32,123 nt of DNA, taken from contig JASHUB010000009.1 in assembly GCA_030040265.1 (NCBI GenBank), positions 1 to 32,123 on the forward strand, read 5' to 3'. The first letter of the stretch is position 1. Each line of letters starts with the position of its first letter. Both the position numbers and the translations under genes were made by a program. Under the pieces are notes generated by a model that made no database searches, was not told the origin of the DNA, and saw only the letters and a program-made list of their open reading frames with translations. Positions 1 through 7,725 of this stretch are shown here, one piece after another. This DNA comes from Microcaldota archaeon. Lineage in GTDB: Archaea; Micrarchaeota; Micrarchaeia; Micrarchaeales; CABMGC01.

Positions 1-1639
1 GGGCAGCGAGCCTCGCCTTCCTGAACGTCTCCCTCAGCATCTTCTCGCTCTCGCCGACCCATTTGCTGAGTATCTCTGGGCCTTTTATCGGTATGAAGTT
101 CGACTCGCGCTCTGTAGCGACCGCCCTCGCCAGCAGTGTCTTGCCCGTGCCCGGGGGCCCGACAAGCAGGACGCCCTTTATCGGCCTTATGCCGATCTTC
201 TCGAACTGCTCCGCATTCTTGATCGGGAACTCTATCGCCTCCTTTAACTCTTCCTTTATCTTGCCCATTCCGCCGATGTCTGCCCAGTGTATGTTCGGCC
301 GCTCTATGAACACCTCCCTGAGCGCGCTAGGCTGCACGTTCCTCATGCCCTCCATGAAGTTGTCCTTGGTGACAGTGAGGTTCTGCAATATCTCTCCAGG
401 AATCACCTGTTTGTCGAGAACCTTTGGCAGTATCTGGCGAAGCGTCGACATCGCGGCTTCCCTTGCAAGTGCGTAAAGGTCCGCGCCGGTGTAGCCGTGC
501 GTTATGTTGGCGAGCTCGTCCAGGTTGACGCTCTTGTCGAGCGGCATGTTCCTGGTGTGGATCTGGAGTATCTCCTTCCTTGCGTTCCTGTTCGGCACGC
601 CGATCTCGATCTCTCTGTCGAATCTTCCTGGCCTCCTGAGCGCCGAGTCTATCGCGTCCGGCCTGTTGGTCGCGCCGAGCACTATGACCTGGCCTCTCGG
701 AGGCATGCCGTCCATGAGGGTGAGCAGCTGCGAGACGATCCTTCGTTCGACCTCGTTAGTCGCCTCCTCTCTCTTCGGTGCGATCGCATCGATCTCGTCC
801 ATGAATATTATCGTTGGCGCCTTCGAGTTCGCCTCCTTGAATATCTCCCTCAGCTTCTCCTCGCTCTCTCCTACGAACTTGCTGACCAGCTCTGGCCCTG
901 AGATTGAGATGAAGTTGGCGTCGCTCTCGTTGGCGACTGACTTTGCGAGCAGAGTCTTTCCGGTTCCCGGAGGGCCATAGAGGAGCACGCCCTTGGGCGG
1001 CTCGACGCCAAGTCGCTCAAACAGCTCGGGGTACCGGATGGGCAGCTCTACCATCTCTCGTATCTTGGTTATCTCGTTCCTCAGGCCGCCTATATCCTCG
1101 TAGTGGACCTCTGCGACTCTGACGACCGATTCAGAAACAGGCTCTTCCTTCACGACCAAGTGCGTGTCCTTGGTCATGCGCACTATGCCGTGTGGTATCG
1201 CCTGGACGACCAGGAAGTTGAACACAAGGCCGAACATTGGGATGGGAACCGAGTCGCCCTTTGCGAGCGGCCTTCCCTCGAGCCTTCTCTTTGCGTAGTC
1301 TGCGAAGTCCGGAGAGAGCGGCGGCTTCTGCCCAGGAGGCGGGGCGATTATGATGCGCTCAGCATCCTTGACCTCGGCCTTCGATGCGAAGACCTTGTCG
1401 CCTATCCCGACCCCGACGTTCTGCCTTATGTAACCGTCAATCCTTATGAATCCGAGCCCCTCGTCGCTGGGGTGCGCAGACTGGACGATCGCGGCCGTGG
1501 ACTTGATCTTCCCCTTGATCTCTATGACGTCGCCTGCGCCGACGTCGAGCAGCTTCCTCGCCTTGGAGTCTATCCTCGCATAGCTCTTCCCGGAATCCGT
1601 AACGAGCGTGTCCGCAACCGTGAGCTCTATTCCCGCCAT
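1..1639 (-). CDS. CDC48/VAT-family double AAA+ ATPase, C-terminus cut by window edge
   Basis: The protein is an ATP-driven unfoldase of the CDC48/p97/VAT family, which in archaea feeds substrates to the proteasome or disassembles complexes in the cytosol. About 546 residues are visible. An N-terminal double-psi-barrel region (about 1-95, starting MAGIELTVADTLVTDSGKSY) is followed by a CDC48 domain 2 region, then the D1 AAA module with Walker A GPPGTGKT near residue 222 and Walker B IIFMDEIDAIA near 276-286. The D2 module begins with a second GPPGTGKT near 494 and leaves the window in LSKWVGESEKMLRETFRKAR. ATG at 1639 is chosen because a TATA box lies about 36 bp upstream and the first residues match the family start. 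The remaining D2 part and C-terminal tail lie outside the window. Family assignment is firm; the specific substrates are unknown. Confidence 0.96.
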   Translation of the reverse strand, partial: MAGIELTVADTLVTDSGKSYARIDSKARKLLDVGAGDVIEIKGKIKSTAAIVQSAHPSDEGLGFIRIDGYIRQNVGVGIGDKVFASKAEVKDAERIIIAPPPGQKPPLSPDFADYAKRRLEGRPLAKGDSVPIPMFGLVFNFLVVQAIPHGIVRMTKDTHLVVKEEPVSESVVRVAEVHYEDIGGLRNEITKIREMVELPIRYPELFERLGVEPPKGVLLYGPPGTGKTLLAKSVANESDANFISISGPELVSKFVGESEEKLREIFKEANSKAPTIIFMDEIDAIAPKREEATNEVERRIVSQLLTLMDGMPPRGQVIVLGATNRPDAIDSALRRPGRFDREIEIGVPNRNARKEILQIHTRNMPLDKSVNLDELANITHGYTGADLYALAREAAMSTLRQILPKVLDKQVIPGEILQNLTVTKDNFMEGMRNVQPSALREVFIERPNIHWADIGGMGKIKEELKEAIEFPIKNAEQFEKIGIRPIKGVLLVGPPGTGKTLLARAVATERESNFIPIKGPEILSKWVGESEKMLRETFRKARLAA

Positions 1640-1668
1640 CGGAAAGACCTACGGTATCCTATCAGCTC

Positions 1669-1681
1669 TTATAAATATAAA
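1669..1681 (-). promoter_or_regulatory. TATA box of the CDC48-family gene
   Basis: Read on the minus strand this is TTTATATTTATAA, centred about 36 bp before the ATG at 1639. That predicts a transcript with a leader of roughly 10 nt. It is the only AT-rich block between this gene and the end of the protease gene. Confidence 0.6.
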
Positions 1682-1708
1682 GATGTCGGAACTTGTCGGT
1701 TCCTGCTG

Positions 1709-2440
1709 TCACAGGCTGAAGCCGCGGTACATGAACGAGAAGATCAGCGCGATTGCCAGCATGAACACTAGCAGGAACAGCAGGTAGCCCGAGCCTATGA
1801 CATAGAAGAGCATGAGGAAGGTGACCGCGACCATGGCGAAGTAAACGGGCTTGTTCCAGCGCAGCACCTTCGAGCCGTCGAGCGGGAAGACAGGCAGCAT
1901 GTTGAAGAACGCTAGGATTATGCTTATGAAGAGCGTAAGGTTCACCAGCGACGCGAGGTAGCTGTGGAGGCCAGCTCCGACAGTTGGGAGTGCGAAAGAG
2001 CTTCCGGCAAAGTACAGGAAGTGTATCGCAAGGAAGACGAGGAATATGGCGAAGTTGGTCATCGGGCCGGCGAGCGACACGACACCCTCCTCGTTCTTCG
2101 TGAAGGTGTTGGTATATATGACCGTTGCGCCAGGGATGCCGAGCAGGAACCCGAACATTCCGGATATCAGCGTGATGCCCAGGCCGATCGTGGATGTCCT
2201 GAACGCGGCGACAGCGCCGTACTTCTGCGCAGTGAACTTGTGCATCATCTCGTGGAGCACGAACGATATCGTTATCGCGAAGAGCGCTATCGGGAACAGG
2301 TACAGGAACACCATCTCGTTCCCGCGGACCGCCTTAGCGCCGCCTATGAGTGCCAGGCTGAAAGCCAGCGACAGCACTAGGTCGGCGAGCACTATGTCCT
2401 GTAGCTCTCTTGCCAGTGAAAGGTGTTCTCTAAGCTGCAT
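1709..2440 (-). CDS. M50-family (site-2 protease-like) membrane metalloprotease
   Basis: This 243-residue polytopic membrane protein carries the two signatures of site-2 protease-type intramembrane zinc proteases. HEMMH at residues 63-67 fits the HExxH zinc site. NMLPVFPLDG at 180-189 fits the N-x-P-x(4)-D-G motif that supplies the third zinc ligand (Asp188). LAGPMTNF at 123-130 fits the GxxxN/S/G loop of the family. Several hydrophobic segments surround these motifs, and no PDZ or CBS domain is present, so this is a minimal form. Enzymes of this group cut transmembrane helices of signalling or membrane proteins; the target here is unknown. The gene lies 69 bp upstream of the CDC48 gene in the same direction, but each has its own TATA-like box. 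Confidence 0.88.
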   Translation of the reverse strand: MQLREHLSLARELQDIVLADLVLSLAFSLALIGGAKAVRGNEMVFLYLFPIALFAITISFVLHEMMHKFTAQKYGAVAAFRTSTIGLGITLISGMFGFLLGIPGATVIYTNTFTKNEEGVVSLAGPMTNFAIFLVFLAIHFLYFAGSSFALPTVGAGLHSYLASLVNLTLFISIILAFFNMLPVFPLDGSKVLRWNKPVYFAMVAVTFLMLFYVIGSGYLLFLLVFMLAIALIFSFMYRGFSL

Positions 2441-2470
2441 GAAAACAACTAGAACCGATATGACATATCG

Positions 2471-2484
2471 TTAAATATATTAAT
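2471..2484. promoter_or_regulatory. Shared AT-rich TATA element between M50 protease gene and tRNA-Gln
   Basis: The block TTAAATATATTAAT contains the palindromic core AATATATT centred near 2477.5. It lies 37 bp from the protease ATG (2440, minus) and 35 bp from the tRNA-Gln 5' end (2513, plus), so one element could position transcription in both directions. No other TATA-like block is present in the 72-bp gap. Confidence 0.5.
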
Positions 2485-2512
2485 AGTTTGGCTGTTATTA
2501 ATACCTTACGAT

Positions 2513-2585
2513 AGCTCCATCGTCTAGTGGTCAAGGATAGCGGGCTCTGAACCCGTTGACTCCAGTTCGAATCTGGATGGAGCTA
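2513..2585 (+). tRNA. tRNA-Gln (anticodon CTG)
   Basis: A cloverleaf can be drawn by eye. The 7-bp acceptor stem AGCTCCA/TGGAGCT (2513-2519 with 2578-2584) is perfect. The anticodon stem GCGGG/CCCGT encloses the loop CTCTGAA, giving anticodon CTG at 2547-2549. The T arm TCCAG-TTCGAAT-CTGGA is canonical. The discriminator is A2585 and CCA is not encoded. No intron is seen. The gene reads CAG codons. Confidence 0.95.
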
Positions 2586-2610
2586 ATAGTGATAAGTAAA
2601 ATGTGACTCT

Positions 2611-2916
2611 ATGCTAAGGGAAGACGATGCATTGGAGATGGCATCTAATGTACATAGGCTGCTGTTGGAAAACGACAGGGTGCGCATTCTTGATGTGCTG
2701 GTGAAGCCTAATGAGGTGGCAAAGATGCACTGGCACCCCGACAACGTTTCTTACGTTCTTGGAGGTGGAAAGTTGCGCATCTCCAAACCGGACAAGACGG
2801 TGAACGAGGTTGATCTCAAGGTTGGGCAGACCCTCCAGGCGAAGGCGGGCTCTCACGAAGTTGAGAATATAGGAGACACTATAGTTCATACAATTCAAGT
2901 TGAACTAAAAGGATAG
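2611..2916 (+). CDS. Small single-domain cupin protein
   Basis: This 101-residue protein is a compact beta-barrel of the cupin 2 type. KMHWHPDNVSYVLGGGKLRI at residues 39-58 contains His40 and His42, the two histidines of cupin motif 1, and the second motif supplies His82 in AKAGSHEVEN. The usual glutamate of motif 1 is not obvious, so metal binding is plausible but unproven. Such small cupins serve as metal-dependent enzymes or ligand sensors; no substrate can be inferred. The ATG is only 25 bp after the tRNA-Gln gene, so there is no room for a promoter outside the tRNA, and the gene is probably transcribed with the tRNA. The next gene downstream has its own TATA box. Confidence 0.8.
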   Translation: MLREDDALEMASNVHRLLLENDRVRILDVLVKPNEVAKMHWHPDNVSYVLGGGKLRISKPDKTVNEVDLKVGQTLQAKAGSHEVENIGDTIVHTIQVELKG

Positions 2917-3013
2917 TCATCGTCATTGTTTATATGCTTCTTGTACCGGGAAGGTTCAGAACGGGCAGACGAAGAGCCAGATCCGTGCCTGAAACCGAAA
3001 ACACGCGCAAGCA

Positions 3014-3026
3014 TTAATAATATATT
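3014..3026 (+). promoter_or_regulatory. TATA box of the surface-protein gene at 3062
   Basis: TTAATAATATATT lies about 40 bp before ATG 3062 and predicts a transcript leader of about 15 nt that contains TGATTG just before the start. The remainder of the 2917-3061 gap holds another AT-rich block, TGTTTATATG near 2928-2937, and no convincing gene. Confidence 0.55.
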
Positions 3027-3061
3027 CTGCGTCAATTATGGCGCTAATGATTTGTGATTGA

Positions 3062-3772
3062 ATGGCAGACGATTCGGACAACGGCCAGCAGCAGAGCCAG
3101 ACGGGCTCCCAGAACCAGTCATCCACGGCCTGGGGCGGCAAAGGAGGCGGACAGAGCAACAGGAAACTGCTCTACATACTAGTAGGCATCGCGGTGATAG
3201 TGGTCATAGCGATAGTCGCCCTCAGCGCCATTGGCCCGTCGTATTATCCGACGATCAACCAGACCCAGTCGAAGAACACGACCGAGATCGCCATGCCAGC
3301 TTCGCAGGCGCAGCTGGTTCTGAACTCGCTCCTCTCTTACTACAACGTCTCGGACCTTTTCAATCCGGCATCCCCGATAAATGTCTCTAGCCTCTCTGCC
3401 GTGGTCCCGGCGCTTGCGACAAACGTGACCAGCGGATGGGTGACCGTTGCCGCAGGGCAGAACACGACGACCAACGCTACGATCGAGTTCATCGTGCTGA
3501 CCACGAACAACACCCAAAGCATGTCGAAGATGCTGGGGTCAGAAGTCGTTGCATCTCTCAACGGCAGTGTCGAGTCGGGTTCGGCTTCCGGAACTTACAA
3601 CGGACTAGCATACAACTACGCGCTGTTCTCGAACTCGACCGGCAACGTGCAGCTGGTGTACGGCTGGAAGGGCAGCAACGTCGCAGTGGCCCTGGCGAAC
3701 TTCAACGCGGGTTATGAGGCGAACGCGACGCAGCTCATATGGGCAGTGGCGAACGCGACGACCTACAACTAG
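3062..3772 (+). CDS. Membrane-anchored, Asn-rich surface protein of unknown function
   Basis: The 236-residue protein has a hydrophilic Gln/Ser/Gly-rich N-terminus (about 1-34), one strong transmembrane helix (about 36-59, LLYILVGIAVIVVIAIVALS) and an extracytoplasmic domain. The outer part is crowded with N-x-S/T sequons (NQT, NTT, NVS, NVT, NAT, NNT, NGS, NST and others), as expected for an archaeal glycoprotein. There is no cleavable signal and no catalytic motif was recognised. The start is supported by the motif TGATTG-A-ATG, which also precedes two other genes here. It is followed 50 bp later by a class III-signal protein in the same direction, so both may contribute to the cell envelope; this is inference from position. 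Confidence 0.8.
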   Translation: MADDSDNGQQQSQTGSQNQSSTAWGGKGGGQSNRKLLYILVGIAVIVVIAIVALSAIGPSYYPTINQTQSKNTTEIAMPASQAQLVLNSLLSYYNVSDLFNPASPINVSSLSAVVPALATNVTSGWVTVAAGQNTTTNATIEFIVLTTNNTQSMSKMLGSEVVASLNGSVESGSASGTYNGLAYNYALFSNSTGNVQLVYGWKGSNVAVALANFNAGYEANATQLIWAVANATTYN

Positions 3773-3822
3773 CCGCGGCTGAAACAAATAAAGACTTTGT
3801 TGACCGATAGGTAGCGGAGACC

Positions 3823-4431
3823 ATGAAGGCGCAGAGCACACTCGAGTACATACTGACATACGGCTGGGCTTTCGCCATAGTTTTCGGGATCGTGGTGGTT
3901 CCGTACATCCTGTTCCTGATAGTCGCGTTCCTGATCTCTCCACTGTTCGGCGCGGCCTTGACTGCGGTCGGGCCGCTCTACCTCTTCATCGCATTCCTCG
4001 TGCCATGGCTGGTCTTCTCGATATTATTCCGCGTCTCGAAGAATCCTCTGTTCAAAGCCACCGGGATGACCCTTGGTTCAATCTTCGGCGTGCTGGTTGG
4101 CGGCCTTGTCTCATACGAAGCATTCAAGTTCCTGGGCCTGGCGTACTACGTAGCCGTGGTCGTAGTGCTGTTCATCATCGTTGCGATAGCAGACGCGGCA
4201 TACAAGCGCTTCGAGGGCGCGACGTTGAAGTGGGCGTTCGGCCTGCTCGCCATGCCGGCGTTCGTGATGTTCTACGAGATAATAAAGGCGCTCGGGCTGT
4301 GGTACTACCTGCTGGCCGCGTTAATTGTCGCCGTGCTGTCCATAGCATGGATGATGCTGCGGTCGAAGAAGTGGACGGTCAGGGTCGTCCCGACCGCGCC
4401 GCCCATGCGCAGCGAGCCCGTCAAGACATGA
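3823..4431 (+). CDS. Class III signal peptide fused to a polytopic membrane domain
   Basis: The first residues, MKA|QSTLEYILTYGWA, form a textbook archaeal class III (prepilin-like) signal with Glu at +5. Instead of a single helix and a globular pilin head, the 202-residue protein continues as about six hydrophobic segments, ending in a short basic and proline-containing tail (RSKKWTVRVVPTAPPMRSEP). Known class III signal proteins are pilin-like subunits processed by a prepilin peptidase on the cytoplasmic side of the membrane. A multi-pass body is unexpected for an assembled subunit, so it could be a membrane platform or anchoring component. A GGAG at 3815-3818 lies before the ATG. Function is not known; the signal assignment is good, the rest is descriptive. 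Confidence 0.78.
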   Translation: MKAQSTLEYILTYGWAFAIVFGIVVVPYILFLIVAFLISPLFGAALTAVGPLYLFIAFLVPWLVFSILFRVSKNPLFKATGMTLGSIFGVLVGGLVSYEAFKFLGLAYYVAVVVVLFIIVAIADAAYKRFEGATLKWAFGLLAMPAFVMFYEIIKALGLWYYLLAALIVAVLSIAWMMLRSKKWTVRVVPTAPPMRSEPVKT

Positions 4432-4438
4432 CCGCGGC

Positions 4439-4448
4439 GTTTTAAGAA
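4439..4448 (+). promoter_or_regulatory. Likely TATA element of pgk
   Basis: GTTTTAAGAA sits about 45 bp before the GTG start at 4489. Transcription would begin near 4470, just before the ribosome binding site TAAGGAG at 4471-4477. This is a weaker match than other TATA boxes in the window. Confidence 0.4.
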
Positions 4449-4488
4449 CCTTTTGCGACTAATGCTGACTTAAGGAGCAGGGGATGTC

Positions 4489-5748
4489 GTGCAATACAAC
4501 AAAAAGACCGTGAGAGACGCAGCGGAGGATGGCCTCATCGCAGGCAAGACCGTACTTTTGAGATCGGACCTCAACGTTCCACTTGACAAGATGGGCAAGG
4601 TAAAGGATCCAAGGAAGATAGTGGCGTCGCTAGATACCGTCAGGTATCTCAGGGAACAGGGGGCGATGGGCATAGTCATGATGAGCCACCTTGGCAGGCC
4701 AGACGGGAAGCCAGTGCCGTCATTGAGCATGAAGACTGTTTATGATTGGCTCGCTGCCCCGAGAGGAGGCTTGGGACCGAGCCTGGAGAACGTGGTGCTG
4801 GCGCCGGACTGCATAGGCCCTGAGACCGTAAGCATGGCCAAAAGCGCGACGGAAGGCAGGGTCGTGCTTCTCGAGAACACAAGGTTCTATCCGGAAGAGG
4901 AAGCCAACGACAGTGTTTTCTCGGCGTCGCTGAGCACCCTCGGAGACGTGTACGTGGATGACGCATGGGGGACTGCGCACAGGGCCCACGCATCCAATGT
5001 TGGAGTCGCAAGGCTCATGCCAAGTTACATCGGCCTCCTGATGAAGCAGGAGCTAACGTACATCGGCAACCTTCTCGGTAAACCGGAGCAGCCGTTCATA
5101 ATCGCGTTGGGCGGCGCGAAGGCGTTTGACAAGATCCCTATTTTGAAGAACCTTGAGAGGCGCATATCGAAAGCGTTGATCGGCGGCGCGCTGGGGAACG
5201 CATTCCTGGCCTCGCAGGGAAGAAGGATGGGCACGTCGAAGGTCGACCAGGAGAGCCTCGGGCCGGCTGGCGAGGTGCTCGGGATCATGGGAGATAAGAT
5301 ACTGCTGCCGACAGACGTCATCGTGTGCGAGAAGATGGAGACTGGACTTCCCATCAGCGTAAGGAAAGTTGACGACATACCATCCGATGTGGGTGCGTAC
5401 GACATCGGGCCGGAGACCCAGCAGGCTTTCGGAGCCGCGATAGAAGAGGGAAGCACGATCTTCTACAACGGGCCGCAGGGAGTCACCGCCATAGAGGAGT
5501 TTACCGGAGGCACGAGGTCCGTGCTTGCAGCAGGGACGAACGGACGTGGCAGGCAGAAGACCACGACCGCAGGCGGAGGAGACATGGCGGACGCTGTCAC
5601 GCAACTGGGCTACGCTGAAAAGTTATCTTGGGTCTCAACCGGAGGCGGCGCCACACTCGAAGTGCTTGGAGGCGAACCTCTGCTGGCGCTTGAAGTGATC
5701 AAGGATGCACGGCGCGACCCCGATGAATGGAGCGGAGACCGGATCTAG
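4489..5748 (+). CDS. pgk: Phosphoglycerate kinase
   Basis: The enzyme transfers phosphate between 1,3-bisphosphoglycerate and ADP in lower glycolysis and gluconeogenesis, in the cytosol. At 419 residues it has normal length. The family signatures are present: LLRSDLNVPLD at 23-33, SHLGRPDG at 66-73, LLENTRFYPEE and VDDAWGTAHRAHAS in the substrate domain, LGGAKAFDKIPIL in the middle, and the nucleotide-site glycine loop AGGGDMADAV (361-370) with VSTGGGATLEVLGG (382-395). The start is GTG at 4489: the nearby ATG at 4484 is in another frame and hits a stop after nine codons, while TAAGGAG is well placed for the GTG. The gene stands alone and converges on the coiled-coil gene with a 7-bp gap. Confidence 0.97.
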   Translation: MQYNKKTVRDAAEDGLIAGKTVLLRSDLNVPLDKMGKVKDPRKIVASLDTVRYLREQGAMGIVMMSHLGRPDGKPVPSLSMKTVYDWLAAPRGGLGPSLENVVLAPDCIGPETVSMAKSATEGRVVLLENTRFYPEEEANDSVFSASLSTLGDVYVDDAWGTAHRAHASNVGVARLMPSYIGLLMKQELTYIGNLLGKPEQPFIIALGGAKAFDKIPILKNLERRISKALIGGALGNAFLASQGRRMGTSKVDQESLGPAGEVLGIMGDKILLPTDVIVCEKMETGLPISVRKVDDIPSDVGAYDIGPETQQAFGAAIEEGSTIFYNGPQGVTAIEEFTGGTRSVLAAGTNGRGRQKTTTAGGGDMADAVTQLGYAEKLSWVSTGGGATLEVLGGEPLLALEVIKDARRDPDEWSGDRI

Positions 5749-5755
5749 AGGGAAG

Positions 5756-6946
5756 TCAGGAGATGCGGATCCTCATCTTGTAATCAGATAGGAACCGCTG
5801 CTCTATCTGCGACCTTATCGCAGGCCTCTGCTGCGCTATCGACTTGAGCTGCTCGTCCATTCGTGACAGTGCAGCTTCCTTATCCCTGTGCTTCTTGCCT
5901 ATCGCACTCACGCTTTCCATGGTCTGGTGCAGCGATATCAGTTCCTCATCGATGACTGCTTTCTTCGCGGAGAGCCCCTTCGCCGCTATCGCTTGCGCAC
6001 GCAGGTCCTGCCCGAGTATCGATTCTATCCTGCTGGCCGTATCCCGTGCGTCCCTAACGTCCACTTTCCCAGCGTTGATCCATCCCTTTAGGTCGTTCAG
6101 CTTTCCACGGAATTCAGCATACCCCGGTCCATCAGTGATCAGCTCCAGCGGCCGTTCTATGAACTCGGACAGCCTTGTCTTCTGCGCGACAAGATGGTCA
6201 TACTTTCTTGCTGCACGTTCGAGAGGGGACAGGACCAGTTCGACGCTCGACTTCGCAGCCGATGCTTCTGCGCTTACCTTATCGCGTTCCGATTGCTTCT
6301 CCTTTATCGCAGCCTTTAGGCCCGCCTCGCGCTCCGCCACCGACTCTTCGCGTCCCGAAGCAACGCCTGACATCTGTGCGGTTATCTGTTTTTCCTCTTC
6401 AGCAAGCGCCGCCAGGCGTTCTATGGTCGGCATGATCCCGTTGTAGATCGCGAGTTCGCTGTCTGCGCGTTCCAGCTCGCGCTTCAGCTCGTTCCTCAGC
6501 TGCTCTATCCTGCTGAACGATTCCTTGAGCTGGCCGATGTGCGATGCGTAACCTACAAGCACGAATTTGAACTGCGCGTTGGTGGTCAGCACCTTGTTTA
6601 TCGATGACTCGAGCGCAGACAATTCTGCGCTGTACCTGCCATGGATAGTCGTATCCCCGTACGCGGGGTGCACGAAGGCGGAGCGAAGCGCCGTGACGTA
6701 TCCACTCTTCTGCAGCCTTATCGACTCGGGCTTCACCCTGAACAGGTTCTCGGTCACCGGCTCGGCGGTGACCATGTCCAACGAGTCGCACGCATGCATG
6801 AAGGTGCGTTCCGCGGACGATAGCTCCTTGGTTATCCTTGATCCCCTTGACTCGAGCCACCCCAAGCGCGAGTCGAACACGCGTTTTGCCAGCGCTTCGA
6901 GCGCCGCTGGGTCCACGGACTCTGGTTCCTTTGGTTTCCAGAACAT
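5756..6946 (-). CDS. Coiled-coil protein of unknown function
   Basis: The 396-residue protein has no signal peptide or membrane segment. A mixed N-terminal region (about 1-130) is followed by long heptad-like helices rich in Glu, Lys, Ala and Arg (about 130-270), a short non-helical break around RPLELITDGPGYAEF, and further helices to the end. No ATPase Walker motif is present, so it is not an SMC/Rad50 head protein. The N-terminal WKPKEPESVDPAALEALAKRV is unfamiliar. A TATA box 27 bp upstream predicts a leaderless transcript from ATG 6946. The gene is monocistronic, converging on pgk. A cytoplasmic scaffold or cytoskeletal role is possible but unsupported. Confidence 0.8.
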   Translation of the reverse strand: MFWKPKEPESVDPAALEALAKRVFDSRLGWLESRGSRITKELSSAERTFMHACDSLDMVTAEPVTENLFRVKPESIRLQKSGYVTALRSAFVHPAYGDTTIHGRYSAELSALESSINKVLTTNAQFKFVLVGYASHIGQLKESFSRIEQLRNELKRELERADSELAIYNGIMPTIERLAALAEEEKQITAQMSGVASGREESVAEREAGLKAAIKEKQSERDKVSAEASAAKSSVELVLSPLERAARKYDHLVAQKTRLSEFIERPLELITDGPGYAEFRGKLNDLKGWINAGKVDVRDARDTASRIESILGQDLRAQAIAAKGLSAKKAVIDEELISLHQTMESVSAIGKKHRDKEAALSRMDEQLKSIAQQRPAIRSQIEQRFLSDYKMRIRIS

Positions 6947-6967
6947 GCTTTGAACTTGCCCGTGAAA

Positions 6968-6979
6968 CTATATATAATG
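6968..6979 (-). promoter_or_regulatory. TATA box of the coiled-coil gene
   Basis: On the minus strand the block reads CATTATATATAG, centred 27 bp before ATG 6946. That spacing places the transcription start at or next to the start codon. Confidence 0.65.
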
Positions 6980-7042
6980 GGGCTGCGGATTCGGTTTCCC
7001 GATGCCGCCCGGTCGTCTGCAAGATCACCGGTTTGCCCGAAT

Positions 7043-7099
7043 AATCCGAAACACTGCTGCATGTTTTAAAAAGGGCTGCAAGAAAAAATCCGAAACACT
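7043..7099. repeat. Direct repeat pair AATCCGAAACACT between divergent promoters
   Basis: The 13-nt sequence AATCCGAAACACT occurs at 7043-7055 and again at 7087-7099, start to start 44 bp. The second copy ends just before the TATA box of the secreted-protein gene. Position suggests regulator-binding sites; a small duplication is the alternative. The surrounding 6980-7105 stretch holds no gene that I can support. Confidence 0.5.
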
Positions 7100-7105
7100 C
7101 GTCCC

Positions 7106-7117
7106 CGCTTTAAATAC
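7106..7117 (+). promoter_or_regulatory. TATA box of the secreted-protein gene
   Basis: CGCTTTAAATAC is centred about 36 bp before ATG 7148. The short leader contains GGTGATTTG, complementary to the expected 3' end of archaeal 16S rRNA, immediately before the start codon. Confidence 0.55.
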
Positions 7118-7147
7118 CTGGCTCGCCACTACCATATCGGTGATTTG

Positions 7148-7591
7148 ATGGACATGAATAGGATTGGAATGAGCACATTCGGGATCTCCGTGATGGCTTT
7201 GCTGCTTGTGTCGGTCGGTTTCGCGCCGACGCTCAACGCGGCATCTGCAACTGCGCAGACATCGTGCCGGACGGTCTGGTCGCCGGTGACGCCGTTGACC
7301 ACAGTCTATGTGGGACAGAACCTCAGTGTAGGCAGCTTCACGGTGGAACTGCAGGACCTGACGTACCCTAATGCGAACGGCGTATCGGACGCGGTGCTTA
7401 GCGCGACTTACAATGGAGTCAACTATGGGTCCAAGAACGTTGCGCCTGGGACCAGCTGGGTTGTGTTCAACTTCAACAGCCGCAACGGGGCGGCCATGAT
7501 GGTGCATGTGAAGTCCACGCAGGCAGGGCTCTACGCCAACCAGAGATGGGCCAAGATGAGGGTGTACAGCGGCACAAAGGTCTGCGGCTGA
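7148..7591 (+). CDS. Small secreted protein, S-layer-like in style
   Basis: The 147-residue protein starts with a signal peptide: basic residues near the start, then hydrophobic STFGISVMALLLVSVGFAP and a small-residue region where cleavage is likely near ALNA/ASA-type residues. The mature part of about 110 residues looks all-beta (VYVGQNLSVGSFTVELQDL, VLSATYNGVNYGSKNVAPG) with one cysteine near each end (SCRTVW and KVCG), which could form a disulfide closing the domain. The pattern is reminiscent of archaeal S-layer or surface beta-sandwich domains, but no specific family was recognised. ATG 7148 is preferred over TTG 7145 and ATG 7154 because of the GGTGATTTG leader. The gene is monocistronic and is followed by T-rich and GC-palindromic DNA. 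Confidence 0.75.
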   Translation: MDMNRIGMSTFGISVMALLLVSVGFAPTLNAASATAQTSCRTVWSPVTPLTTVYVGQNLSVGSFTVELQDLTYPNANGVSDAVLSATYNGVNYGSKNVAPGTSWVVFNFNSRNGAAMMVHVKSTQAGLYANQRWAKMRVYSGTKVCG

Positions 7592-7660
7592 GTTTTTAAT
7601 TTTCGCGACCGTTGCGGCTGGGCCGGGATGGCCCGGCCGGCGGCCGCCAATGCTCTTTTT
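7592..7660 (+). terminator. T-run and GC-rich hairpins after the secreted-protein gene
   Basis: The stop codon is followed at once by GTTTTTAATTTT (7592-7603), the type of T-rich signal that ends archaeal transcripts. Further on, GGCCGG (7621-7626) pairs with CCGGCC (7633-7638), the perfect palindrome GGCGGCCGCC spans 7639-7648, and a second T-run lies at 7656-7660. The combination looks like termination in two steps. The rest of the 7592-7725 gap holds only the next promoter. Confidence 0.45.
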
Positions 7661-7701
7661 CCCTGTTGCCGTGTTGTCGGTGGGCTTCGGGGCATCAAAG
7701 C

Positions 7702-7711
7702 CTATTAAAAG
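7702..7711 (+). promoter_or_regulatory. TATA box of the RCK gene cluster
   Basis: CTATTAAAAG lies about 20 bp before the ATG at 7726 and 26 bp before the in-frame ATG at 7732. The tight spacing suggests a leaderless transcript and leaves the exact start codon of the first RCK gene open. Confidence 0.5.
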
Positions 7712-7725
7712 ATGTTGCTCGTAAT

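Noticed and set aside
2934..3017. 27-codon Arg-rich ORF between the cupin and the surface-protein gene
   Set aside because: Its ATG lies within an AT-rich TATA-like block, so a transcript from that block would start after the ATG; no ribosome site is present.
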